Shown in pieces: positions 18,590 through 27,247 of a stretch of 64,000 nt of DNA. The notes beneath the pieces are model-generated. The model was not told the DNA's origin. It ran no database searches and worked only from the letters and a program-made list of their open reading frames with translations. Position 1 is the stretch's first letter. Each line of letters begins with the position of its first letter. This stretch comes from Atopobium sp. BS2. Its GTDB lineage: Bacteria; Actinomycetota; Coriobacteriia; Coriobacteriales; Atopobiaceae. Both the position numbers and the translations under genes were made by a program. The stretch is from contig NZ_JDFG01000039.1 of NCBI RefSeq assembly GCF_000565075.1, positions 102,244 through 166,243 of the forward strand, in the 5' to 3' direction.

Positions 18590-18666
18590 GGGCCTGTAGC
18601 TCAGTTGGTCAGAGCGTCCGGCTGATAACCGGGAGGTCACAAGTTCAAACCTTGTCAGGCCCACCA
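18590..18666 (+). tRNA. tRNA-Ile (GAT anticodon)
   Basis: 77 nt including an encoded CCA. The acceptor stem GGGCCTG pairs with CAGGCCC. D-loop AGCTCAGTTGGTCAGAGC, anticodon loop CTGATAAC and T-arm with GTTCAAAC are all present. This is the AUC/AUU-reading isoleucine tRNA. Confidence 0.97.
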
Positions 18667-18682
18667 CTTTATGTGACAATAG

Positions 18683-18717
18683 TCACCCCAACGTTAGCCG
18701 AGTCGCCGTTGGGGTGA
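18683..18717 (+). other. Hairpin between tRNA-Ile and tRNA-Ala
   Basis: An 11-bp perfect stem (TCACCCCAACG / CGTTGGGGTGA) with a 13-nt loop begins 17 nt after tRNA-Ile and is followed by TTATTAAAA, so it may be a weak terminator or processing signal. A second 7-bp stem, CTTCTGG/CCAGAAG, is at 18728-18747. Confidence 0.65.
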
Positions 18718-18754
18718 TTATTAAAACCTTCTGGGCCCAACCAGAAGTCAGTAC

Positions 18755-18830
18755 GGGGAATTAGCTCAGCTGGGAGAGCGCGGGCTTTGCAAGCCTGAGG
18801 TCAGGGGTTCGATCCCCCTATTCTCCACCA
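18755..18830 (+). tRNA. tRNA-Ala (TGC anticodon)
   Basis: 76 nt including CCA. The acceptor stem GGGGAAT/ATTCTCC has one G-U pair. Anticodon arm CGGGCTTTGCAAGCCTG gives anticodon TGC, and the T-arm is GGGGTTCGATCCCC. It lies 88 nt after tRNA-Ile with no rRNA gene nearby. Confidence 0.97.
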
Positions 18831-18837
18831 AATGTTC

Positions 18838-18868
18838 AAGGCCAGGGATTTTGTCCCTGGCCTTTTTG
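18838..18868 (+). terminator. Terminator after the tRNA-Ile/tRNA-Ala pair
   Basis: AAGGCCAGGGA-TTTTG-TCCCTGGCCTTTTTG: a strong GC-rich stem with a T-run, 8 nt after tRNA-Ala. Confidence 0.93.
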
Positions 18869-19019
18869 CTTAGATATGCAAAAACATACCGATAGCCGCC
18901 AATATCAGCCACTTATCGAATAGTTGAAATATTTTCGAAAAAGTTTGAGTACGATTTACACAGGAGTATGTTCTTTTCATTGGAGCTGTGGGTGACCACA
19001 AGGAGAGAAAAGAGTTCTT

Positions 19020-20159
19020 ATGTCAAACCTTACTCGTCGTAACTTTTTTGGAGTCAGCGCAGTTGTAGCAGGCCTGGGCATCACTGCCTGCAAAAAGTCC
19101 GATTCTGATGCTGGCGATAAAAAAGAATCTGACACCAACTCTACAGACGCGGTTGGAGCACCAGAAGAGCTGGTAAAGGCAGCAAAAGAAGAGGGTAAGC
19201 TGATTGTTTACGGCTCTTGTGAGGAAGAGTATCTAAACGCAGTTTGCGCTAATTTCAAGAGTCTGTATGGCATTGATGTTCAGGCACAGCGTCTCTCAAC
19301 CGGAGAAGTTGCTGCAAAGATTGAGGAAGAGAACGGTCATCCATCAGCAGATGTATGGTTTGGCGGAACAACCGATCCTTACAATGTCTCCTCCTCAAAG
19401 GGTCTTCTTGAGCAGTACGAGCCAAAGAATGCGTCTCACCTTATTTCCGACAAGTTCAAGAGTACAAATAAGGACTGGTACGGAATTTATAAGGGCATCC
19501 TGGGCATTCTGTACGATAAGGAAGAGCTTGAGCGCCTTAAGCTTGATGTTCCTCAGGATTACAAAGATCTTATCGATCTTAAATATAAGGGTCTTATTTG
19601 GTCTTCTAACTACAACACTGCCGGTACTGCAAAGCTGATCATCAACACCGTTATTCAGAAGTACGGTCACGATCAGGGCATTCAGTATCTTGTTGACCTT
19701 GATAAGAACATTGCTCAGTACACCAAGAGTGGTTCTGGTCCTTCCAAGGCTATCGGAACAGGCGAGTGCACCATCGGAATTGGTATGCTCCACGACGGCA
19801 TTTATCAGATTGTTGACCAAGAGCATGAGAATGTTGGTCTTCAGATTCCAAGCTCTGGTGCATCATATGAGGTTGGCGCAACTGCAATCTTCAAGGGTGC
19901 TGCACATCCAAACGCCGCTAAGCTCTGGATCGAGTATGCACTTTCACCAGCATGCGTTGACCTTGCTCAGAAGAATGGCTCTTATCAGTTCCTGGTACTT
20001 GACAACGCAAAGCAGCCTGAAATTGCTACTGAGTACGGCCTTGATCCAAACAATGTCATGGACTACAACTTCGAGGATGCTAAGAAGCATACCGAGCAGT
20101 ATGTCAAGGACGTTATGGAAGCTCTTGGTGGCGGAGACAGTCGCTTCAAGACAGAGTAA
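19020..20159 (+). CDS. ABC transporter substrate-binding lipoprotein (Tat-type signal)
   Basis: Extracellular solute-binding protein of a family-1/iron-type importer. The 379-residue product starts MSNLTRRNFFGVSAV, a twin-arginine motif, and ends the signal at a lipobox GITAC with Cys24, so it is probably exported folded by Tat and lipid-anchored. A Ser/Asp/Lys linker precedes the binding fold (EEGKLIVYGSCEEEYLNAV, PSADVWFGGTTDP, VGATAIFKGAAHPNAAKLW). The paired-Tyr Fe-binding motif of FbpA is not obvious. The substrate is therefore open: iron chelate, phosphonate or another small anion. An AAGGAGAG site precedes the ATG. A strong hairpin separates it from the permease and ATPase genes that follow. 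Confidence 0.88.
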   Translation: MSNLTRRNFFGVSAVVAGLGITACKKSDSDAGDKKESDTNSTDAVGAPEELVKAAKEEGKLIVYGSCEEEYLNAVCANFKSLYGIDVQAQRLSTGEVAAKIEEENGHPSADVWFGGTTDPYNVSSSKGLLEQYEPKNASHLISDKFKSTNKDWYGIYKGILGILYDKEELERLKLDVPQDYKDLIDLKYKGLIWSSNYNTAGTAKLIINTVIQKYGHDQGIQYLVDLDKNIAQYTKSGSGPSKAIGTGECTIGIGMLHDGIYQIVDQEHENVGLQIPSSGASYEVGATAIFKGAAHPNAAKLWIEYALSPACVDLAQKNGSYQFLVLDNAKQPEIATEYGLDPNNVMDYNFEDAKKHTEQYVKDVMEALGGGDSRFKTE

Positions 20160-20219
20160 AACCAGCGCCGTCGAGCAAACAAACAATGTTGTTGCTCAAG
20201 CTTTGAGTGGCAGATTATA

Positions 20220-20247
20220 CTGGGTAGGCAGAGATCTGCCTACCCAG
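20220..20247 (+). other. Intercistronic hairpin between binding-protein and permease genes
   Basis: CTGGGTAGGCAGA and its exact complement form a 13-bp stem with a 2-nt centre and no T-run. It probably stabilises the upstream message or attenuates read-through, allowing more binding protein than permease. Function is inferred. Confidence 0.75.
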
Positions 20248-20298
20248 TTCCACATACAGCTTTGCGTATAGGTTTAGTGTTTCAGAGTTAGGACCAGC

Positions 20299-22008
20299 AT
20301 GGCAAAATCCCAGAGCGCTCGACTTGAGCGAAAAAAGCTCCTTGGCGATCCAATTTTGATAACGACCATTGTCGTTCTTATCGCCTTCTTAACCCTATTT
20401 ATTTTGTATCCACTTGCCATTCTTATGGTTGACTCTGTAGTCTCCGATAATGGGATTAGCTTTGATGTATTTACGCGCATCTTGGCTTTGCCTTCGTTTG
20501 ATCGCGCAATTACCAATACGCTCAGAGTTGGTTTTGCGGTAGGCATTTTATCAGCGCTTATTGGTCTTCTTTTTGCATATGTTGAAGTGTACGTAAAGCT
20601 TCGTACAAAGTTTATGACAGGACTTTTCCGCGTGGTTTCCATGCTTCCTGTTGTTTCTCCGCCATTTGTTCTCTCGCTTTCCATGATCATGATGTTTGGT
20701 AAGAAAGGCCTGATTACTCGAGGTCTTTTGGGAATTTTTGACAACAACATCTATGGTTTCTGGGGCATTTTTATTGTTCAGACCATGTCGTTCTTCCCTG
20801 TGTGCTACATGATGCTTAAGGGTCTGCTTAAAAATATTGATCCATCTCTTGAAGAAGCAGCACGTGATATGGGCGCAAGCCGCTGGAAGGTATTTACCAG
20901 CGTTACTCTTCCTCTAATTTTGCCTGGCTTGGGCAACGCTTTTCTCGTCTCATTTATTGAGTCAATCGCAGACTTTGCTAACCCAATGATTATTGGTGGT
21001 TCGTACGATACCCTGGCAACAACCATCTACCTGCAAATCACCGGCGCATACGACAAGCAGGGCGCAGCGGCTATGGCTGTTGTTCTTCTTTCCATCACGC
21101 TGCTTATGTTTGTTGTTCAGAAGTTTGTGCTAGAAGCAAAGAGCACGTCTACGCTCTCGGGCAAAGCAACGCGAGCCAGGATGCTTATTACAGACAACTC
21201 TGTTCGCATCCCGCTCACTATCCTTTGCGCGCTGGTTGCACTCTTTGTTATTGGTATGTACCTCTGCGTTCCTTATGGCTCGTTTGTCCGTTCTTGGGGC
21301 TCTAATTACGAACTAACTACTAAATGGTTTGAGCAGGTATTTACCAAGTATCACGGCTTGCAAGCATTTAGCGATTCGTTCATGCTCTCGCTTATTGCCG
21401 CACCAATTACCGCTCTGCTTTCGATGATTATTTCTTACCTGGTAGTAAAACGTCGCTTCCGTGGCCGTGGTTTTATCGAGGCTGTATCCATGCTTGCTAT
21501 GGCAGTCCCTGGTACGGTTTTGGGCGTTGGTTATATTCGTGGTTTCTCAAGTGGTGTCATGCACACAGGATTTTTGCAAGGCCTGTATGGCACAGGACTT
21601 ATCCTGATCATTGTCTTTGTCGTGCGTTCGCTTCCTACAGGAACACGATCGGGCATCTCGGCACTTCGACAGATTGATAAATCAATTGAGGAGTCCGCAT
21701 ACGACATGGGCGCCGACAGCTTTACGGTGTTTATGACCGTCACGTTGCCGCTGATTAAAGATTCGTTCTTGTCTGGCTTGGTAACGGCGTTTGTCCGCTC
21801 CATCACCGCAATTTCTGCAGTTATCCTCTTGGTCACACCAGAGTTCCTGCTCATCACCGTTCAGATTAATGAGTTTGCTGGTAAGGGTTCATATGGTATG
21901 GCCTGCGCCTTTGCAACAATTCTGATTGTTATTACCTATGGCTCGGTATTGCTTATGAATTGGGCCATCAAACACTTTGGCACCAGCCGAGCACTCAAGG
22001 AGGAGTAA
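20299..22008 (+). CDS. ABC transporter permease, fused two-domain (FbpB-like)
   Basis: Membrane channel of the importer. The 569-residue product contains two tandem permease halves with about twelve transmembrane segments in all. Each has an EAA loop for the ATPase: LEEAARDMGASRWKVFTSVTLPLILPG near residue 190 and IEESAYDMGADSFTVFMTVTLPLIKD near residue 460 (paraphrased by these core residues: EEAARDMGAS and EESAYDMGAD). Fusion of both halves is usual in FbpB/PotB-like iron and phosphonate systems. The start has TTAGGACCAGC upstream. The ATPase gene begins 3 nt after its stop. Confidence 0.92.
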   Translation: MAKSQSARLERKKLLGDPILITTIVVLIAFLTLFILYPLAILMVDSVVSDNGISFDVFTRILALPSFDRAITNTLRVGFAVGILSALIGLLFAYVEVYVKLRTKFMTGLFRVVSMLPVVSPPFVLSLSMIMMFGKKGLITRGLLGIFDNNIYGFWGIFIVQTMSFFPVCYMMLKGLLKNIDPSLEEAARDMGASRWKVFTSVTLPLILPGLGNAFLVSFIESIADFANPMIIGGSYDTLATTIYLQITGAYDKQGAAAMAVVLLSITLLMFVVQKFVLEAKSTSTLSGKATRARMLITDNSVRIPLTILCALVALFVIGMYLCVPYGSFVRSWGSNYELTTKWFEQVFTKYHGLQAFSDSFMLSLIAAPITALLSMIISYLVVKRRFRGRGFIEAVSMLAMAVPGTVLGVGYIRGFSSGVMHTGFLQGLYGTGLILIIVFVVRSLPTGTRSGISALRQIDKSIEESAYDMGADSFTVFMTVTLPLIKDSFLSGLVTAFVRSITAISAVILLVTPEFLLITVQINEFAGKGSYGMACAFATILIVITYGSVLLMNWAIKHFGTSRALKEE

Positions 22009-22011
22009 CAC

Positions 22012-23091
22012 ATGGCTACAGAGAAAAAAGGCGTTCGCCTTGAGCACATTTCCAAAATTTATCAGGATCAGAAGACTGGAAAAGACTTCTACGCAGTTCA
22101 AGACGCTAACATCACTATTGCTCCTGGCGAGTTTGTAACGCTGCTTGGCCCTTCTGGCTGCGGAAAGACCACTATTCTGCGCATGATTGCTGGTTTTGAG
22201 AGCCCTGATGAGGGAAAGATCTTTCTTGGCGATGAGCAGATTGATGAGCTCACTCCAAACAAGCGCGACACGGCAATGGTATTCCAGAGCTATGCATTGC
22301 TTCCTCACTACAACATCTTCGATAACGTTGCCTATGGCCTCAAGCTGCGCAAGATGGACAAGAACGTAATTCGCGAGAAGGTCCTTCATATCCTTAGTCT
22401 TGTTGGACTTGAGGGCATGGAAGAGCGCATGACCAACCAGCTTTCTGGCGGTCAGCAGCAACGTGTTGCTTTAGCTCGTGCTCTGGTTATTGAGCCAAGC
22501 GTGCTCCTCTTCGACGAGCCTCTTTCAAACCTCGATGCTAAGCTGCGTGTTGACATGCGTAATGAGATCCGTCGTATTCAGCAGGAGGCCGGCATTACCG
22601 CCATCTACGTCACACATGACCAGTCAGAGGCAATGGCACTTTCAGACAACATCATCATTATGAAAAAGGGTGTTGTGGACCAGGTTGGCGATCCTCAGAC
22701 GGTTTACTATCACCCAGCAGACGAGTTTGTTGCAGACTTTATTGGTGAGTCAAACTTCCTGCATGCAACCATTGCAGACAAGCTTGATTCTGAGACTGCA
22801 CTTTGCCGCTTTGAGGGCCATGAGTTTGAGGCCAGCGGATGTTCTCACCTGGACAAGGGAAAAGAGTGCTGCATTGTTCTTCGTCCAGAGTCCGCACGCC
22901 TTGCTGACGAGGGAACACTTGCCTGTGAGGTAGTTCTATCTCGATTCATGGGTCACTACCAGAACTATCACGTTATGGTAGGAGACACTCTCATCAAGAT
23001 TACGGACTTCAATCCTCGTACCCACAAGATTTACAACGTTGGTGACCACGCCTTTGTTGACTTCACCAAAGATGAGGTCCACGTTCTGTAA
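22012..23091 (+). CDS. ABC transporter ATP-binding protein (FbpC/PotA-like)
   Basis: Energises the importer. The 359-residue product has Walker A GPSGCGKTT at 46-54, the Q-loop MVFQSYALLPHYN, signature LSGGQQQRVALARAL, Walker B VLLFDEPLSNLDAKLR and switch His YVTHDQSEAMALSD. A C-terminal TOBE-like domain (about 240-359) is seen (CIVLRPESARLADEG), as in sugar, polyamine and ferric importers. An AAGGAGGAG site within the permease end drives translation. A strong terminator follows. Confidence 0.94.
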   Translation: MATEKKGVRLEHISKIYQDQKTGKDFYAVQDANITIAPGEFVTLLGPSGCGKTTILRMIAGFESPDEGKIFLGDEQIDELTPNKRDTAMVFQSYALLPHYNIFDNVAYGLKLRKMDKNVIREKVLHILSLVGLEGMEERMTNQLSGGQQQRVALARALVIEPSVLLFDEPLSNLDAKLRVDMRNEIRRIQQEAGITAIYVTHDQSEAMALSDNIIIMKKGVVDQVGDPQTVYYHPADEFVADFIGESNFLHATIADKLDSETALCRFEGHEFEASGCSHLDKGKECCIVLRPESARLADEGTLACEVVLSRFMGHYQNYHVMVGDTLIKITDFNPRTHKIYNVGDHAFVDFTKDEVHVL

Positions 23092-23115
23092 GCGCTTTGG
23101 TTAAAGCAGTAACGT

Positions 23116-23152
23116 ATGGCGAGAAGATCAGTTGGTCTTCTCGCCATTTTGT
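23116..23152 (+). terminator. Terminator after the ABC operon, with GGCGAGAA arms
   Basis: ATGGCGAGAAGA and TCTTCTCGCCAT form a 12-bp stem with an 8-nt loop, then TTTTG. Both arms carry the window-wide octamer GGCGAGAA. It abuts the end of the convergent lacI-type gene and may work on both strands. Confidence 0.93.
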
Positions 23153-24150
23153 TAGATGGTTGATTTGAGCCAGTTTAGTTTGCAGGTGAGCAGCTTGTGA
23201 TCGGGCTCAAGAGAGGGGTCCTTGATTCTTTTAAGGAGCATCTTGCAAGCGGCGTAGCCCTCTTCATAGACAGGCTCGACAATGGTTGAGATGCTTTTAA
23301 CGGGCAGGTCAGTCCAATCGGTGTTATTGAATCCCAACAGGCCAACTTGCTTTGGAATTACTGTCTCGTAGGATTGCAAGGCATTATAGACACTTTTAAG
23401 AGCCCATTGATTTGGCACAAATACCAGTGTTTTCTTTGACGGAAGAATGTGATTATTGAGCCATTGCGTGATGTCAGAGATAGACAGCGTGCTTTGCTCC
23501 ATGGTGAGACGCTCATGAGGTTTATTTAAGGCTTCTAAAGCATCAGTGAAGCCAGATTCTCGTTCAATTCTGGTACGACCTTTTGGCTCTCCACCAATGA
23601 TTAAAAAGTTTTCGTATCCGCATTCAACACAATGCGTCGCTGCTGAATAAACGCCGTCGTAGAGGTTACTTTTTATCCAGGAAGTATTAAGGGCAAGAAG
23701 GTCGCAGTCAAAGTAGACAACGGGTTTACCAACTTTAGCAATTCGTCTATCTACCGCTCTGAACTGATTGGTGGGCTGGATAAGCATGCCATCCGCTCCA
23801 ATTGAAAGCATTTTCTCAACCCAGTCAGCTTCAAGCGTGGGGTCAAAACGAGAATTGCAAATAATTGTCTGATATCCAGCTTCAAGAGCTGCATCTTCAA
23901 TACCGTTAGTCATTTGAGCTGCCCAGGCATTAGTGTTGTCTAGGATGAGAACAGCAATAATTCCAGAGCTCTTTTTAACCATGGCTTGAGCTTGAGCGCT
24001 TGGAATATATCCCGTATTTTCGATTGCTTTTTTGATACGTTGCTTAGTTGCTTCGGACATCTTTTCAAAGTGTCCGTTAAGGTAATTTGAAACAGTAGCA
24101 ATAGAAACATTTGCTAATTTTGCAAGGTCAATGATAGTGGTCTTAGACAT
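23152..24150 (-). CDS. LacI-family transcriptional regulator
   Basis: Sugar-responsive repressor. The product (332 residues) has the LacI helix-turn-helix at the N-terminus (TTIIDLAKLANVSIATVSNYLNG) with the hinge helix (AQAMVKKSSG). A periplasmic-binding-protein-like effector domain follows (IIAVLILDNTNAWAAQMTNGIED; VGLLGFNNTDWTDLPV). The frame also allows a GTG two codons upstream (24156); I chose the ATG. It diverges from the PTS genes. A perfect palindrome GTTAAACGTTTAAC lies between them, so it probably represses that operon and itself. Confidence 0.92.
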   Translation of the reverse strand: MSKTTIIDLAKLANVSIATVSNYLNGHFEKMSEATKQRIKKAIENTGYIPSAQAQAMVKKSSGIIAVLILDNTNAWAAQMTNGIEDAALEAGYQTIICNSRFDPTLEADWVEKMLSIGADGMLIQPTNQFRAVDRRIAKVGKPVVYFDCDLLALNTSWIKSNLYDGVYSAATHCVECGYENFLIIGGEPKGRTRIERESGFTDALEALNKPHERLTMEQSTLSISDITQWLNNHILPSKKTLVFVPNQWALKSVYNALQSYETVIPKQVGLLGFNNTDWTDLPVKSISTIVEPVYEEGYAACKMLLKRIKDPSLEPDHKLLTCKLNWLKSTI

Positions 24151-24227
24151 TGGCACTCATTTCACCGAAATTCTTACAATGTACTTGCAAAATACCAACG
24201 TTAGTGAGTGTGCTGGATTCTACGTTG

Positions 24228-24278
24228 GTTAAACGTTTAACAAAATTCATCATAACACAAGGTAGATTAGACGTTTAC
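24228..24278. promoter_or_regulatory. LacI-type operators in the lacI-PTS spacer
   Basis: GTTAAACGTTTAAC (24228-24241) is a perfect 14-bp palindrome with the central CG typical of LacI/GalR operators. A degenerate second copy, TTAGACGTTTA, is at 24268-24278. Both lie upstream of the EIIB gene. Confidence 0.75.
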
Positions 24279-24401
24279 CGAAATCCTCTTTTAAAAAAGA
24301 TTGAAACAATGCAAAGTATGAGTTGGAAACGTACGTCGTAAAAGACGTGCTCGTGCGCCCCGCATAGGGGCTCACAACTTACTTTGCGAGAGGACATAAC
24401 C

Positions 24402-24722
24402 ATGAACGTCGTTGCTGTATGCGCTTGCACGGTTGGAATTGCTCACACCTGGATGGCAAAAGAGGCCATTGAAAAAGAGTGTGAACGTCGCGGCTATGAA
24501 TTCAAGGTAGAGGCTCAGGGCGGTTACGGTATTGAGAACGAGCTTGAGCAGGACGAAGTTGACGCTGCCGACGTTGTTCTTCTCGCCATTGCAATTGGCA
24601 TCGAAGGCGATGAGCGTTTTGACGAGAAACGCGATGAGGGACGTGTTCTTACGTTGGATCCTTCGCTGGCTATCGCAGATCCAGCAAAGGTTATTGATCA
24701 GGTAGTTGCGCTGGCTGAGTAG
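24402..24722 (+). CDS. PTS system, fructose-type EIIB component
   Basis: Phosphocarrier that passes phosphate from EIIA to the sugar during uptake. The 106-residue product begins MNVVAVCACTVGIAHTWMA. The EIIB-Fru signature is normally CPTGIAHT; here it is CTVGIAHT with the phosphoacceptor Cys at residue 9. The frame extends to a TTG at 24384, but AGAGGA spaced 8 nt from the ATG at 24402 favours the shorter form. No EIIA gene is present in the cluster, so EIIA must be supplied elsewhere. Confidence 0.9.
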   Translation: MNVVAVCACTVGIAHTWMAKEAIEKECERRGYEFKVEAQGGYGIENELEQDEVDAADVVLLAIAIGIEGDERFDEKRDEGRVLTLDPSLAIADPAKVIDQVVALAE

Positions 24723-24766
24723 CAAGCGCATAAGTGATAACGCAAGGAAGAAGAGAGGAGAAACCC

Positions 24767-25837
24767 ATGGCAGAGGAAAAGAGTCCCTCAGTTTTGGGCA
24801 AGGTCGGAAAAGACCTTCTAAAGGCGTTTAACACTGGTGTTTCGTACTTTATTCCTATTGTCGTAGTTGGCGGAGTCTTCCTGGCTTTCTCGCTAGCTAC
24901 AGGAACTGCAGGAAAAGACGGTATTGAAGTCACCAATCCTTTGATGCAGAGCCTCAACCTTATTGGTATGGCCGGCATCAAGATGATGATTCCAGTCCTT
25001 GCTGCCTACATTGCCTATTCTTTGGGCGGAAAGCCTGCTCTGGCACCTGGCTTTGTCCTTGGTTACCTGGCAAGCAATCCTGTTCCTGTAGGTGAGGTCC
25101 AGGTTTCTACTGGCTTCTTGGGCGCAATGGTCCTTGGCGTTGCTGCTGGCTACCTTGTCCAGTGGATGAAGAGCTGGAAGGTCAATAGCACCATTCGTAC
25201 CATCATGCCAATTCTGATCATCCCAAGCTTGTCTTCGCTTGCCCTTGGCATGCTTTACATCTATGTTTTGGCAGCTCCACTTGGCGCTTTCATGGATTGG
25301 CTGACCAGCCTGCTTTCAAGCCTTCAGGGTGGTTCTGCAGTTGTACTCGGCATTGTAATTGGCCTTATGACCGCATTTGATATGGGCGGCCCAGTCAACA
25401 AGACTGCTTCTACCTTTACCATGGCTCTTATGACCGCAGGTGTTTATGGTCCTAACGGCGCATTCCGTGTTGCAGTTGCTATTCCTCCACTGGTCTGCGG
25501 TGTTGCATCTCTTATTGCTCGCAGCAAGTTTGACGACACTGATAGGCAGATGGGTATCTCCGCAGTCTTCATGGGACTCATTGGCATTACCGAGGGCGCA
25601 ATTCCATTTGCTGTTAAGGATCTTGCACACACCCTGCCTGCAATCATGATTGGTTCTGCAGTTGGTGCTGGCCTTGCTGCTTGGCATGGTATTGAGTGCT
25701 TTGTTCCTCACGGTGGCATGATTGTTGCTGCAGCTACAAACAACATTGCCCTCTACACCCTTGATATGGCAATTGGTGTTGCAGTAGGTGTTGCAATTCT
25801 TGTTCTTACTAAGCCAAAGCTTGAGGACAACAAGTAA
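24767..25837 (+). CDS. PTS system, fructose-type EIIC permease
   Basis: Membrane-embedded sugar channel of the PTS. The 356-residue product has about nine hydrophobic segments and EIIC-Fru landmarks: TGVSYFIPIVVVGGVFLAF, APGFVLGYLASN, FDMGGPVNKTAS and ITEGAIPFAVKD. I place the start at 24767, where AGAGGAGAAACCC precedes the ATG; the frame opens 11 codons earlier without a site. It follows EIIB by 44 nt. The GPVNK and TEGAIPF motifs support the fructose/mannitol-like superfamily, but the actual sugar cannot be read from sequence. Confidence 0.93.
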   Translation: MAEEKSPSVLGKVGKDLLKAFNTGVSYFIPIVVVGGVFLAFSLATGTAGKDGIEVTNPLMQSLNLIGMAGIKMMIPVLAAYIAYSLGGKPALAPGFVLGYLASNPVPVGEVQVSTGFLGAMVLGVAAGYLVQWMKSWKVNSTIRTIMPILIIPSLSSLALGMLYIYVLAAPLGAFMDWLTSLLSSLQGGSAVVLGIVIGLMTAFDMGGPVNKTASTFTMALMTAGVYGPNGAFRVAVAIPPLVCGVASLIARSKFDDTDRQMGISAVFMGLIGITEGAIPFAVKDLAHTLPAIMIGSAVGAGLAAWHGIECFVPHGGMIVAAATNNIALYTLDMAIGVAVGVAILVLTKPKLEDNK

Positions 25838-25898
25838 CACACGGCGAGAAACGCATGTACCTTTTGGTCTTAGGCCATAAAAATTGAAGTTAAAAGGA

Positions 25899-25930
25899 GA
25901 GGGGCGTAGGGATTCAACCCCCACGCCCTT
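25899..25930 (+). other. Hairpin between EIIC and the GatZ-like gene
   Basis: GGGGCGTAGGG and CCCCCACGCCC form an imperfect GC-rich stem, followed by TTCTTATTA. It may be a partial terminator that tunes expression of the distal gene. Confidence 0.55.
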
Positions 25931-25966
25931 CTTATTACCAAGAAACACTCTTGGGAAGGGGTAAAT

Positions 25967-27247
25967 ATGGAAAAGCTACCAATCAAAAAAGCTGTTGAAG
26001 GGTTGCTTAAGCTTCAGGACACAGGAAAGTCCGCCACGCTGTTAGGAATTGGACCAATGTCGCCCAACCTGCTCCAGGCAGCTTTTGAACTTGGTAGAGA
26101 CTGCGATTTTCCTCTGATGTTTATTGCATCTCGAAACCAGGTAGACCTTGATGAACTTGGTGGAGGATACGTAAATTCTTGGGATCAGAAGCGTTTCTCG
26201 GAAGATATTGCTGAAGCAGCTCAGAAGGTTGGCTTTGACGGTCTGTATTACCTCTGCCGCGACCACGGTGGTCCTTGGCAGCGCGACGAGGAGCGCAACG
26301 CTCACCTTCCAGAAGATGAGGCTATGGAGCTTGCCAAGAAGTCCTATCTTGCCGACATGCTTAATGGTTTTGACCTGCTGATGATTGACCCAACTAAGGA
26401 TCCTTTTGAGATTGGCAAGGTTATTCCGCTTGACGTGGTTCTTCGTCGTACGGTTGATTTGATTGAGTGGTGCGAGAAAGAACGTGTTTCTCGCGGTCTT
26501 CCCGAGATTGGTTATGAGGTTGGTACCGAGGAAACAAATGGTGGCTTGACCTCTACCGACAAGTATCACACCTTCATTGAGCAGCTTAAGAGCGAGCTGA
26601 CCGCTAAGGGTCTGCCTATGCCAACCTTTATTGTTGGACAGACCGGAACGCTTACCCGCCTTACTGAGCAGGTTGGTCACTACGATTTTGAGGCTGCTAT
26701 TAGCCTTGCTGAGATGGCCAAGAGCTACGGTGTTGGTCTTAAGGAGCACAACGCAGACTACCTTGATGACGTGACGCTGCTTGAGCATACTCCTGCAAAT
26801 GTCACCGCTTCAAACGTAGCTCCACAGTACGGAACAGAGGAGACTCGCGCATATTTGAAGCTTTGCGATGTAGAGGATCTTCTGGTTAAAGAAGGTCTCC
26901 TGAAGGCAGACGAGGTCTCTGGCTTGAGAAACACCCTGTTGGTCAAGGCAATTGAGACTGAGCGTTGGCGCAAGTGGATGGTGGGTGACCAGGTCAATCT
27001 GACTGTTGAGCAGATTCTGGCTGATCACAAACTGTCTCTGGATATTCTTGATATTTCTGGCCATTACGCGTTCAATGATGAGGAGGTCAAGGCAGCAACT
27101 GAGCACCTCTACAAGAACCTTTCTCAGTTCAATATTGATGGCCAGCGCTTTGTTGTCGATCACATCAAGCGTCCTCTTCGTCAGTATGTTGAGTGCTACA
27201 GGCTTGAAGGAGTTACCACGCGTATTCGTGAGGCACTGGCAGAGTAA
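25967..27247 (+). CDS. D-tagatose-bisphosphate aldolase non-catalytic subunit-like (GatZ/KbaZ family)
   Basis: The 426-residue product matches the GatZ/KbaZ family in length and in segments such as KSATLLGIGPMSPNLLQAA, LYYLCRDHGGPWQR, IEWCEKERVSRGLPEIGYEVGTEE (quoted in parts: CEKERVSRGLP, YEVGTEE) and GLKEHNADYL. In E. coli such subunits activate and stabilise the class II aldolase GatY/KbaY. No GatY homologue is next to it. The family may contain independent enzymes, so cleavage of tagatose-1,6-bisphosphate is not certain. It lies in the LacI-PTS operon, implying a role downstream of the imported sugar phosphate. Confidence 0.85.
   Translation: MEKLPIKKAVEGLLKLQDTGKSATLLGIGPMSPNLLQAAFELGRDCDFPLMFIASRNQVDLDELGGGYVNSWDQKRFSEDIAEAAQKVGFDGLYYLCRDHGGPWQRDEERNAHLPEDEAMELAKKSYLADMLNGFDLLMIDPTKDPFEIGKVIPLDVVLRRTVDLIEWCEKERVSRGLPEIGYEVGTEETNGGLTSTDKYHTFIEQLKSELTAKGLPMPTFIVGQTGTLTRLTEQVGHYDFEAAISLAEMAKSYGVGLKEHNADYLDDVTLLEHTPANVTASNVAPQYGTEETRAYLKLCDVEDLLVKEGLLKADEVSGLRNTLLVKAIETERWRKWMVGDQVNLTVEQILADHKLSLDILDISGHYAFNDEEVKAATEHLYKNLSQFNIDGQRFVVDHIKRPLRQYVECYRLEGVTTRIREALAE

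Noticed and set aside
18422..18679. N-terminal extension of the DUF151 frame (starting MSHKVVGLTRFELVTSR)
   Set aside because: It is the antisense of tRNA-Ile and its flank; a known spurious peptide type. The conserved protein starts at 18421.
18590..18830. Reading the tRNA pair as part of an rRNA operon
   Set aside because: No 16S or 23S sequence flanks it; a terminator and an ABC gene follow.
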